Below are positions 43,579 to 52,600 of a DNA stretch of 64,000 nt, one piece after another. The notes beneath the pieces are model-generated. The model was not told the origin of the DNA. It made no database searches and saw only the letters and a program-made list of their open reading frames with translations. The stretch spans positions 7,216,026 through 7,280,025 of the forward strand of contig JAAHII010000001.1 of assembly GCA_010671905.1 (NCBI GenBank), in the 5' to 3' direction. Origin of the DNA: Leptolyngbya sp. SIOISBB. Its GTDB lineage: Bacteria > Cyanobacteriota > Cyanobacteriia > Phormidesmidales > Phormidesmidaceae. Made by a program: the position numbers and the translations under genes. The number at the start of each line of letters is the position of its first letter. Within the stretch, counting starts at the first letter, position 1.

Positions 43579-44658
43579 TTAATAAGCGCTACCAGCCATC
43601 GCTGTTTCTGACAGATGAATCGCGCAATTATCTTTAAGTTGCTTGAGATAAGGCAGGGCATTCATGACGACATCAAAGTCTTGGACAAAATCGATTAAAC
43701 AAGCCACTTCAGTGATACCAGTCTGAGCCAGTTCTTGGATGAATGGCAAACAACTTTCAGGGGTGCCAATTAAAGAGCGATCGTTCATGAATCCTTCCAC
43801 TCCAAATGATAGCAGGCTATCTAAGTCATCGTCAGAAAAATCTGACAAACTGATGGATAAACCCATGCCTTTAGCAAGATTTTCTAGCAGTCCATAATGA
43901 GTTTTTAGATATTCACAGAAGGGCTGACGGACATCATCCTTGACTTGATCGATATCGTGACCCAAAAACGTATGCAGCATCAGTGAGATCGTTTTTGAAT
44001 TGACGTCATGACCATGCTTACTTAAGGATTGCTGATAAGCCTGAATCTTTGGGGTTAATTGTTCTAATGATCCGCCCAGCAGCGAGATGAGGATGTTGGC
44101 TCCCAGTCGTCCGGCTTCGATGAAAGTTTCAGTCGACTGGCAGGTTACCCAGGTGGGCAGCTGGGGCTGCAGGGGGCGGGGTAAAGACTGGGCTGCCACC
44201 GATTTACCGGCGGCGTCTTGAAAGTCAACGGCGGCTCCCTGCCAGAGTTGCTGCACTTGCTGAATGCCTCGCCACATCTGGGCTTTACGGCTGGCATGGG
44301 GAGTGGGCGACAAGATGAACTCATCCATCGTCCAGCCAGAGGCAAAGGCGATCGCGGCTCTCCCGTTAGAGAGGTTATCCACCACGGCCCAGTCTTCTGC
44401 GATACGCACCGGATGGTGCAGCGGTACCACTACGCTCCCGGCCCGCAGTTGCAGGTTTTCTGTCGCCATGGCTAGGGCCGCACTGGTCACGCAAGGGTTG
44501 GGATAAAGACCCCCAAAGGCATGGAAATGGCGCTCTGGAGTCCACACGGCAGTGAAGCCATTTTGGTCGGCAAATTTGGCACTCTCGATCAACAGTTGAT
44601 ACTGGTTGGGACGGGCCACGGAGCCGTCACCGTCGAAATAGAACAGACTGAAATCCAT
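43579..44658 (-). CDS. Luciferase-like flavin-dependent monooxygenase (MupA/Atu3671-type), stand-alone
   Basis: A 359-residue protein with a TIM-barrel bacterial-luciferase fold. It begins MDFSLFYFDGDGS and has WTPERHFHAFGG, SVVVPLHHPVRIAEDW, AFASGW and a C-terminal IGTPESCLPFIQEL. These are features of the MupA/Atu3671 family found in PKS/NRPS clusters, either free or fused as an oxidase domain. Related fused domains in cyanobacterial lipopeptide pathways (microginin, puwainaphycin) have been linked to hydroxylation next to the chain carbonyl. By inference it acts on the chain bound to the ACP of PKS 3 or the PCP of NRPS 5, between which it sits. It has no carrier domain, so it must work in trans. 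It is the only gene here without a repeat insert, and its 3' half is more AT-rich than the cluster. Confidence 0.88.
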   Translation of the reverse strand: MDFSLFYFDGDGSVARPNQYQLLIESAKFADQNGFTAVWTPERHFHAFGGLYPNPCVTSAALAMATENLQLRAGSVVVPLHHPVRIAEDWAVVDNLSNGRAAIAFASGWTMDEFILSPTPHASRKAQMWRGIQQVQQLWQGAAVDFQDAAGKSVAAQSLPRPLQPQLPTWVTCQSTETFIEAGRLGANILISLLGGSLEQLTPKIQAYQQSLSKHGHDVNSKTISLMLHTFLGHDIDQVKDDVRQPFCEYLKTHYGLLENLAKGMGLSISLSDFSDDDLDSLLSFGVEGFMNDRSLIGTPESCLPFIQELAQTGITEVACLIDFVQDFDVVMNALPYLKQLKDNCAIHLSETAMAGSAY

Positions 44659-44805
44659 GTTGACTTCCTGATTTTAGGGAACGAAAGAGAACTTGACCAA
44701 AAGAGAACTTGATGCATTAAGCATGATGGAGTTGTCTCAGCACTCATTAGAGAATGGTTCATCATGCCAGCATTTATGACTGGAAAAACTGATTCCAAGT
44801 AAATT
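44659..44805 (-). other. Intergenic gap between PKS 3 and the flavin monooxygenase
   Basis: This 147-base gap is the longest non-coding stretch in the window and is AT-rich. On the minus strand it holds a direct repeat of CAAGTTCTCTTT (two copies near 44690-44725, about 15 bases apart). A weak TTGGAA and TAAATG pair about 16 bases apart (near 44773-44799) could be an internal promoter; I cannot support it further. I see no clear terminator hairpin. Confidence 0.5.
44664..44669 (-). promoter_or_regulatory. Ribosome binding site of the flavin monooxygenase gene
   Basis: AGGAAG on the minus strand, 5 bases before the ATG at 44658. It supports that start for a gene that does not overlap its upstream neighbour. 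Confidence 0.7.
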
Positions 44806-47800
44806 TTAGAGGCGAAGATTAACTTGTTTCTCGACCTCCTCATTAGGCATAGATTCAATATTATTCAAGAGATCAGTGATAGCAGCTTGATCGGTATCTT
44901 TGATTTGATTCTCTTCAATTGTTTTAGCAATTCCAGCTACGGTCGGCGCTTCAAATAAAAAGGCCCGCATGGGGAGTTCGACTTGGAATTCTTTGCGCAG
45001 TCGCGTGACAGCTTGAATAGCTAGCAATGAATGCCCGCCTAATTCAAAGAAATTATCATGAATGCCGACTTTTTCTATGCCTAATAGCTCTTGCATGGCG
45101 GCCGCTACTGCCGCTTCAATCGCGTTGCGAGGGGCGACATACTCACTCGTGAGCGGCGATCGCTGGATCTGATCGCCGCTGACCGTCGGGGGGCTGGCCG
45201 ACAAGGTTTCAGGATGGTGAATCCACTGGTCGATGCGATCGCGAAGCGGCCCCGGCGATACGGCCACCTGGCTCAGGTGAGGTTGGGCCAGCACTCGCTG
45301 CGTTACCTGCCACACTTCGGCTGGCGTCATGGCAAGATCGAGCCAGGTTGATCCCGTGGTCTGGGGTGAGTCATCCTGGCGGCAGGCATCCCAGTTGATA
45401 CTGACCCACCGAGGGGTGTGGCCCCGATACTGGGTCGCGAGACTATCGAGATAGGCATTGGCGGCCGCATAAGCCCCAAACCCCACCCCACCCACGACTG
45501 CCGATAGCGACGACTGGAGCAGAACAAAATCCGGATTTTGTCCCGCCAATGCCGCCATCAGGACTTGCATCCCTTGCACTTTCGGGTAAAGAGTCTGCTC
45601 GCACGCCTGCGGGGTCAAATCGGGCATCGGGCAACTGGCGCGATCGCCCATCACCCCGGCATGAAACACCCCGTGAATTTCGCCAAATTGGGCCAAGCCC
45701 TTGGCCACCGCCGCGTTCACCAGTGCGGCATCCCCCAGGTGGGCACTGAACCACAGATAGTCGATGCCGACGGTCCCCAGACTCTGCAGCTGATGAATCA
45801 GGCGACTGACCTCATGCTGGGGGCCGTGGGTGACCAGCCACTGCTCCCAGTGCTCCGCAGGGGGTAAACCCGGCCGCCCGATCAGCACCAGTCGCGCCTG
45901 AAAGTCTTGCCGTAGGGCTTGGGCATATACCATCCCCAGGCCCTCAACCAGATCCCCGGCAATCAAATAGGTGCCCTGTGATTGCAAGGGGGGGTGACCT
46001 GCTGGTAGCGGTAGTGGCTGGTAAGTCTGCACCCAACGATAACCATCGCGATAGGCCACGATCGGGGCGGTTGCCGCTAACTCGCGATATAGACTATCCA
46101 GTAGTGACTTACTCGGGGCAGTCTCTCCAGCGACCACAGGGACATCCAGGCAGCGGCAGCGCAGGTGCGTCGCCTCTTGGGGAATTACCTTACACAGCCC
46201 GGATAGCATCGCCTGCTGAGGATTGACCACATCCGTCCCCACCACCGCGTCGGCACCGGGCGTCATCACGGTGAGGGTACTGACCGTCGGGCGATCGCAA
46301 GCCATCAGCGCTTGCGCCAAGTGCAGCACGTTGTCAAACTCCGTGTAGAACTCCGTGGCTCCATCGGCGGCGGCTAGGTTCCAGCCGTAGACCCAATGGA
46401 TTGACTGCTCATCCTGAGTGGCCAGTGCTTGTACCAGCGATCGATAATCTCCAGGATTTTGCGGATTCAGTGTGTAGGTGTGCCCCTGCTGGGCGAACTG
46501 GGAGCCGGGTTGCACCGTCATCACTGTTTGCCCAGTTGCCGCTAAACGCTGGGCTAGGGCCACCCCAATGGGGTCAGCCGTAAACACCACCCAGCAGTCA
46601 CTAGTCGGGGGCTCCAACTGCGGCAGAAATGAGCGCTCCCAAGCGGGGATATAGAACCAGTCGGCTAAATCGGCGGCTTTAGCCGACTGAGGATCTGGAG
46701 TAGCGGGAACGGCCATTTCGGCGGGATTAAGGGTGACCCAGTGCCGCTGCCGTTCAAAGGGATAGGTGGGTAACGGCACCCGTCGCCGCAGGCCGTGGGC
46801 AGAGACGTTTGACCATGGCACCGGAGTGCCCTTCAACCATAGTTGGCCGAGACTGCCCAGCATCACGGCGCGATCGCCCATATCTTCCTGCGGGTGAGGC
46901 AAGGAGTTCAGCACCATTGCGGGGGCGGCTTCAGCCCGCGTGATGGCCTGCTGGGCCAGGGTCTTGAGGGCGCGCCCCGGCCCGACCTCTAGCAGCATGG
47001 CACCCGGCAACTCTAACAGGGCTTTCACGCCGTCATAAAACCGCACTGGCTGCCGGAGGTGTCTGGCCCAATAAGCCGGATCAGTCGCCTCGGCTGCCGT
47101 CAGCCAGGTACCCGTTACATTTGACAGTAGGTCAATTTGGGGTGGGTGCAGCGTCATTTGTCCGACGAGTGTCGCCAACTCGGCCGCGGCGGGTGCCATC
47201 AGCGGCGAGTGAAATCCATGGGAGGTGTGCAACGGTCGATAGCCGATATTTTTAGCCTCCAGTTGGGGTTGGAACGCCGCGATCGCCGCCGCCGTTCCCG
47301 AGACGGCACACAACTCCGGTCCATTCACCGCCGCGATCACAATATCGTTTGGCAACAGCGCCGCCAAAGCCGCTTCTGATCGGGCCACCGACAGCATCGC
47401 TCCGGTGGGGCAATCTTGCATCAGCTGCCCCCGCGCGGCCACTAATTGCAACCCGTCTTCCAGCGAAAATACCCCCGCGATGCAGGCCGCCACGTATTCA
47501 CCGATGCTGTGGCCGATTAGCGCCTGCGGCTCAATGCCCCAAGCGCGCCAGAGCTGGGCGAGGGCATATTCCAGGGCGAAAAGGGCGGGTTGGGCCAGGG
47601 CGGTGGAGTGGATGGGGTGGTGGGGTGGTGGGGTGACTTTTGGTTGTTGGTTGTTGGTTGTTGGTTGTTGGTTGTTGGTTGTTGGTTGTTGGTTGTTAGT
47701 TTTCAGTTCTGCCGTTCTATTCCCTATGCCCTGTTCCCTATGCCCTGATTCCCCATAGAGCACCGCCAGCAGATCGATGCCTTCCGCCGCTAAAATCTCG

Positions 47801-49656
47801 GCGCACTGGTTCATCACCTGTCGGAAGACGGGTTCAGTGTCGTATAGTTCACGACCCATGTGAGGGTACTGGCTGCCCTGGCCCGAGAACATGAAGGCGA
47901 TCGCGGGAGCCGCCGTCTCCGCAACTTGGGTAGGCAGATTGCCAGCAGCCAACTGTTGAATGGCATCCGCCGGAGTTTGGCAAATACAAATCCGGCGATA
48001 GGACAAGGCCCGACGCCCGACCTGAAGGGTGTAAGCCACATCCGCCAAATCGAGGTCGGGATGTGTTTCGAGGTGCTCGGCCAGATTCACCGTCATCGTG
48101 TCCAGCGCCGTCGCCGTTTTTGCTGAAAGCAGCAGTAAGTGACTAGATGGAGTGGATTTTGGCTGTTGGTTATGGGTTATGGGTGGTGGGCTATTCGTTA
48201 CGGCTGCTTCCCTATTCCCTATTCCCTGTTCCCCGTTCCCTATTTCCCGTTCCCTATTCCCTGCTCCCTTAAGTCCCGGCGCTTCCTCCAAAATCACATG
48301 AGCATTCGTCCCCCCCATGCCAAAGGAGCTGACGCCAGCGCGGCGAGGGGTGCCGTTACGGGGCCAGTCACTCAGCTGACGTTGAACGGTGAAAGGGCTG
48401 TGGGCGAAGTCAATTTGAGGATTGGGCTGTTGAAAATGCAGGCTCGGGGGAATTTGCTGATGCTTGAGAGCCAGGGCCGTTTTAATCAGTCCGGCAATGC
48501 CAGCAGCGGCATCCAGATGGCCCAAGTTGGTTTTGACAGAACCGATCGCACAACCGCCGGGATGATTGGTCAGGGCTTTCGTCAGGGCAGTAATCTCGAT
48601 GGGATCACCGAGGGCCGTACCGGTGCCGTGAGCTTCGATGTAGCTGAGGCTGGCGGGTTCCACCTGGGCTTGCTCTAGGGCAGCGGTAATGACGGCCGCC
48701 TGTCCGGTGACGCTGGGGGCGGTGAGGCTAACTTTTTCGGCTCCGTCGTTGTTGATGGCAGAGCCTTTGATCACGGCGTAGAGGGTGTCACCGTCAGCGA
48801 TCGCAGCTGACAACCGCTTCAGCACGACGATCCCGACGCCGTTGCCAAAGACTGTGCCCTGGGCAGCGGCGTCAAAAGCGCGACAGCGCCCATCAGGAGA
48901 CGCAATGCCATCGCTCTGATAGGTATATCCCTGAGGGGCCGTATTGCTGACCGTTACGCCTCCTGCCAGGGCCAGGTCGCATTCCTGTTGGAGCAAGCTC
49001 TGGCACGCCTGATGCACTGCCACCAGGCCGGTTGAGCAACCGGTTTGGATGCCACAGCTCGGCCCTTTGAGGTCAAGCTGGTAAGAAACCCGAGTGGTCA
49101 TCAACCCCATGACATTGCTGACCACGGCTTGCACCGTGTCTGTGGACTCTCGCAGTTGCGGGTCAGAAAACAAGTTGACCAGATAGCTATTGAGGGCGGC
49201 ACCGCCATAGACACCAATGCGACCGGCATACTGGCGGCTGTCGTAGCCCGCATCTTCCAGTGCGGCCCAGGCACATTCTAGAAAGGCCCGATGCTGGGGA
49301 TCAATGAGTTTGGCCTCTCCGGGGGAGTAGCCAAAGAAGGCCGCGTCGAAGCTGTCGGCCTCGGAAAATCCGGCGTAGGCACGAACATAGTCGGGCTGCT
49401 GCCAGGTTTCCGGCGCAACCCCAGCCGCCGCCAGTTCCTGCTCAGAGAGCATCCGAATGCCAGACTGGCCCGCTGTCAGTAACTGCCAGAGGGCGTCAAT
49501 GTTGTCCGCACCGGGAAACCGACCGGCCATGCCGACGATCGCGACCCGCTCATTTTTAGCTTGCTCGATGGCTTCCAGCTGCGATCGGGCCTCTCGCAAG
49601 GCGCGCAGGATGCGCTCGTCAGTCGATTGTGGGGGGTGGGATAAATGCTCTGTCAT
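44806..49656 (-). CDS. Type I PKS module KS-AT-KR(atypical)-ACP
   Basis: A 1616-residue elongation module. Rough positions: docking coil 1-35; KS 37-455 with Cys in QTGCSTG, EAHGTGT and NLGHLD; AT 585-890 with GHSIGEY and HGFH (malonyl type); KR structural part from about 990 and catalytic part 1225-1420; NRPS-like carrier 1512-1575 with ELGGHSLL. No DH, ER or MT. The KR keeps the Ser (QSSLSAV), Tyr (GAYAAAN) and Lys (PKVQG), but its nucleotide loop reads AGDLVEGLG instead of TGGLGGLG. The product may therefore stay a beta-ketone, or this may be an active variant. It extends the polyketide once and hands over to the Asn-type NRPS. Large repeat inserts lie in the KS-AT linker and AT loop. The C-terminal 250 bases are much more AT-rich than the rest. 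ATGA overlap with the upstream gene. Confidence 0.93.
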   Translation of the reverse strand: MTEHLSHPPQSTDERILRALREARSQLEAIEQAKNERVAIVGMAGRFPGADNIDALWQLLTAGQSGIRMLSEQELAAAGVAPETWQQPDYVRAYAGFSEADSFDAAFFGYSPGEAKLIDPQHRAFLECAWAALEDAGYDSRQYAGRIGVYGGAALNSYLVNLFSDPQLRESTDTVQAVVSNVMGLMTTRVSYQLDLKGPSCGIQTGCSTGLVAVHQACQSLLQQECDLALAGGVTVSNTAPQGYTYQSDGIASPDGRCRAFDAAAQGTVFGNGVGIVVLKRLSAAIADGDTLYAVIKGSAINNDGAEKVSLTAPSVTGQAAVITAALEQAQVEPASLSYIEAHGTGTALGDPIEITALTKALTNHPGGCAIGSVKTNLGHLDAAAGIAGLIKTALALKHQQIPPSLHFQQPNPQIDFAHSPFTVQRQLSDWPRNGTPRRAGVSSFGMGGTNAHVILEEAPGLKGAGNREREIGNGEQGIGNREAAVTNSPPPITHNQQPKSTPSSHLLLLSAKTATALDTMTVNLAEHLETHPDLDLADVAYTLQVGRRALSYRRICICQTPADAIQQLAAGNLPTQVAETAAPAIAFMFSGQGSQYPHMGRELYDTEPVFRQVMNQCAEILAAEGIDLLAVLYGESGHREQGIGNRTAELKTNNQQPTTNNQQPTTNNQQPKVTPPPHHPIHSTALAQPALFALEYALAQLWRAWGIEPQALIGHSIGEYVAACIAGVFSLEDGLQLVAARGQLMQDCPTGAMLSVARSEAALAALLPNDIVIAAVNGPELCAVSGTAAAIAAFQPQLEAKNIGYRPLHTSHGFHSPLMAPAAAELATLVGQMTLHPPQIDLLSNVTGTWLTAAEATDPAYWARHLRQPVRFYDGVKALLELPGAMLLEVGPGRALKTLAQQAITRAEAAPAMVLNSLPHPQEDMGDRAVMLGSLGQLWLKGTPVPWSNVSAHGLRRRVPLPTYPFERQRHWVTLNPAEMAVPATPDPQSAKAADLADWFYIPAWERSFLPQLEPPTSDCWVVFTADPIGVALAQRLAATGQTVMTVQPGSQFAQQGHTYTLNPQNPGDYRSLVQALATQDEQSIHWVYGWNLAAADGATEFYTEFDNVLHLAQALMACDRPTVSTLTVMTPGADAVVGTDVVNPQQAMLSGLCKVIPQEATHLRCRCLDVPVVAGETAPSKSLLDSLYRELAATAPIVAYRDGYRWVQTYQPLPLPAGHPPLQSQGTYLIAGDLVEGLGMVYAQALRQDFQARLVLIGRPGLPPAEHWEQWLVTHGPQHEVSRLIHQLQSLGTVGIDYLWFSAHLGDAALVNAAVAKGLAQFGEIHGVFHAGVMGDRASCPMPDLTPQACEQTLYPKVQGMQVLMAALAGQNPDFVLLQSSLSAVVGGVGFGAYAAANAYLDSLATQYRGHTPRWVSINWDACRQDDSPQTTGSTWLDLAMTPAEVWQVTQRVLAQPHLSQVAVSPGPLRDRIDQWIHHPETLSASPPTVSGDQIQRSPLTSEYVAPRNAIEAAVAAAMQELLGIEKVGIHDNFFELGGHSLLAIQAVTRLRKEFQVELPMRAFLFEAPTVAGIAKTIEENQIKDTDQAAITDLLNNIESMPNEEVEKQVNLRL
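47600..47760 (-). repeat. Heptamer arrays in the AT loop of PKS 3
   Basis: A GGTTGTT array (47638-47700, about nine units, giving NNQQPTT repeats), then TTCCCTG-type units (HREQGIGNRTAE), between VLYGES and TALAQPALFALEY. Confidence 0.88.
48150..48275 (-). repeat. Repeat insert in the KS-AT linker of PKS 3
   Basis: TTCCCTG-type heptamers with variants, encoding GAGNREREIGNGEQGIGNR after VILEEAPG. Confidence 0.82.
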
Positions 49657-52600
49657 GAGGATTGGTTGAGTAAGCGTTCGAGGGCAGCGAGTTCTTCAGC
49701 CACGGGATCGGCGGGTGCCTCTGGGGCGCTGGACGGTTCTGGCTCTACCAAGGTGGCGGGCGGCGATGAGGGAGCGTTTGCTGAGATGGGCAGTGGACTC
49801 CCCCGCTTTGCCACTTCTGAGCGCCTTGGTAGCTCAGGTTCTCCTCGGCTCGGGGGCGGCAGCGGCTCGGGGAGTAAGACCGTCGCCAAGTGCTGCGCCA
49901 GCGCGGCAATAGTGGGATGTTCAAAAATGGCTGTGGACGAGACTGTCGTGCCCAATTGCCCCTCCAGGCGATTTTTGAGCTCTACCGCCATTAGCGAATC
50001 GAGACCCAGGTCAAAAAAGCCCAGTTGTGGATCGGGCAGTTGACTGGCGGCTCGCCCCAGCACCTGAGCCACCTCCTGCTGCAGGGCTGTGGTGAGAAAA
50101 CTCAGACGCTGGGGCGGCGGTAAATCCTGCAGCCGAACTCGCCAATCCGCCGTTGGCTGCACGGCTGGAGTCGACGGCTGAAACCGTTCAAAGAAGGCAT
50201 CGGACCATCCCTGACGCAGGAACTGAGCCCAGCGAATGGGCACCACCCCGACCTGGGCCTCACTGGGCTGAGCCAGCAATTGGGAGAGAATTTGGATTCC
50301 CTGATCGGGGGCGATCGCCTCGATGCCCCTGGTCTGCATCTGCTGATCGACCTGACGTTGAGCGGCCGCCCCGATCCCTGACCAGGCCCCCCAATTAATA
50401 CTCAGGCTCGGTAGTCCCAGCGCCTGACGGTGATGGGCGAGAGCATCCAAAAAGGCATTGGCTGCGACGTGGCTCCCCTGCCCCGGCGACCCCAGCAGCG
50501 ACGCCGCCGAGGAAAACAGCACGAAAAATTCTAGCGGTTGATCTTGGGTCAGCTCGTGCAGATGCCAGGCGCCGTAGGCTTTGGGCGCCAACACCGACTC
50601 CAAGCGCTTCCAGGTTAGTTGCTGCAGCACTCCATCATCCAGCACCCCCGCCGCATGAATGACTCCCTGGATGGGCGAATCGATCGCCGCGATCGCCGCT
50701 GCCAACTGCTCCCGCTGAGCCACATCCGCCTGGATGTGGGTGACCTTGGCCCCTTTAGCTTCCAGTGCCTGAATTTGAGTGTGCGTCTCCGGCGGGTGTT
50801 CGGCCAGCGATCGCCGACTGATCAGCACCAGATGACACGCCGCTTGGTCTGCCAGCCAGTCAGCCATCAGCAGACCGAGGCCCCCGAGACCGCCCGTGAG
50901 GAGGTAGGTGGGGAGTGGGGGAGTGGGGGAGGAATTTTGAGTTGTAAGGTTTGAGTTTCGAATGGCATCAAACTGAGAACTCAAAACTGAGAATTCAAAA
51001 CTGTCTCCTTCTGCCTTCTGCCTTCTGCCTTCTGCCTTGCCTTCACCTTCTATCTTCAGCACAATCTTGCCCACATGTTTGGCCTGCTGCATCGTGCGAA
51101 AGGCACTGATGGCGGCGGTCATGGGAAATACTCGGTGGGGCAGGGGTTGGAGCGGTCCGGTTTCAAATAAGGGGACGAGGGCTTGCAGCATTGCTTGGAT
51201 CTGCTGCGGGGCCTGTTGGGTCAAGGACAGGAGATCGACGAGGTGATAAGCCACCTGGGGCTGTACAGCGGCAACTTGCTCAGCCGACCACACATCGCGT
51301 TTGCCGATTTCGATGAACCGTCCTTGGGGCTTGAGGACAGCCAGACTCTGGGGAATAAACTCGCCGGATAGGGAGTTGAAGACGACATCCACCCCAGCGC
51401 CGTCGGTAGCCGTGAGGATTGCCTCAGCAAAGTCCAGGGTGCGGGAATGCATCACCTGGCGAACGCCCATGCGCTTTAGGATCTCCCACTTGGCCGGGCT
51501 GGCGGTGGCAAAAACTTCGGCCTCGCGACTCAGGGCAATCTGCACCGCTGCCATCCCCGTACCGCCAGCGGCGGCGTGAATCAGCACCCGTTCCCCCGAT
51601 TGCACTTGAGCTATCTCAACCAGTGCGTAGTAGGCTGTGAGAAAGTTGGCGGGAATGGTGGCAGCAGCCACCGTGCTGAGACCCTGGGGCCGCGGTGACG
51701 CGAGGATAGCAGGCACCGTGACGTACTGGGCAAAACTGCCTGCTGCTAGCGCCATGGCGCGATCGCCGACCTGGAGATGGGTGACGCGATCGCCCACAGT
51801 GACGACAGTTCCCACACATTCCACCCCCAGCCAATCGCGCTCAAAGGGCAGCAGACCCAGGGTATCCAACACGTCAATGAAATTCAGACCGGCAGCGTCT
51901 ACCCGAATTTCGATTTCCTCAGGGCCCGGAAAACGACGGGGACAAGGCTGGATTTGCAGCGCGTCGGGGGTGCCTTTGGCCGCGATCGCCAGCCGGAAGG
52001 CCGTATCCTGGCCATGCTGATTAGGGATTGCTAGCGACGGGGATAAGCTGACTGGCTCTAGTCGGGCTACCCACCGCTGAGCTTGACGATAGGCCACGGT
52101 GGCAGCGGTCGGTTCGGTATCGAGTTCCCTGGCTAGATCCAATCGCTGTTGCTGGGGCGATGACTGGGGATCTAAATCCAGCCGACAACAGCGCAGGGCC
52201 GGATGCTCCAGAGCGATGACGCGCCCCAACCCCCACAAGGGTGCTTGCGCTGGATTCATCACGGGCGGTCGGGTCACTCCCTGGGTGACCAAGTAAAGTG
52301 CGGGCGGTTGGGACACCTCAGCTAGAGTCTGAACCAGATGTAAGAGGCCGCTACAACTCCGTTCTAGCGCTGGTGGGTTGAGCGTTTCTCCGGAGCTGGC
52401 AAGATAGATCACCTGGGTCGGCAAGGTATTAGCTGTGGTCAAAGCCTGCCAGAGCTGCTGCAAATCCTTAGCTTGCAAAGGGTTGAGGATAAATCGGTCA
52501 GGGGCCAACTGGGAGTAGCGATCGCTCCACGCGACCCCCATGACGCGACGCCCCGGTTTTTCCAGCGTGGTGATGACCGCCTCGGCTTCATCCTGACTAG

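Noticed and set aside
44690-44725. Direct repeat upstream of the monooxygenase as an operator
   Set aside because: Two AT-rich 12-base copies with little symmetry are weak evidence, and no regulator is present. Recorded only as a property of the gap.
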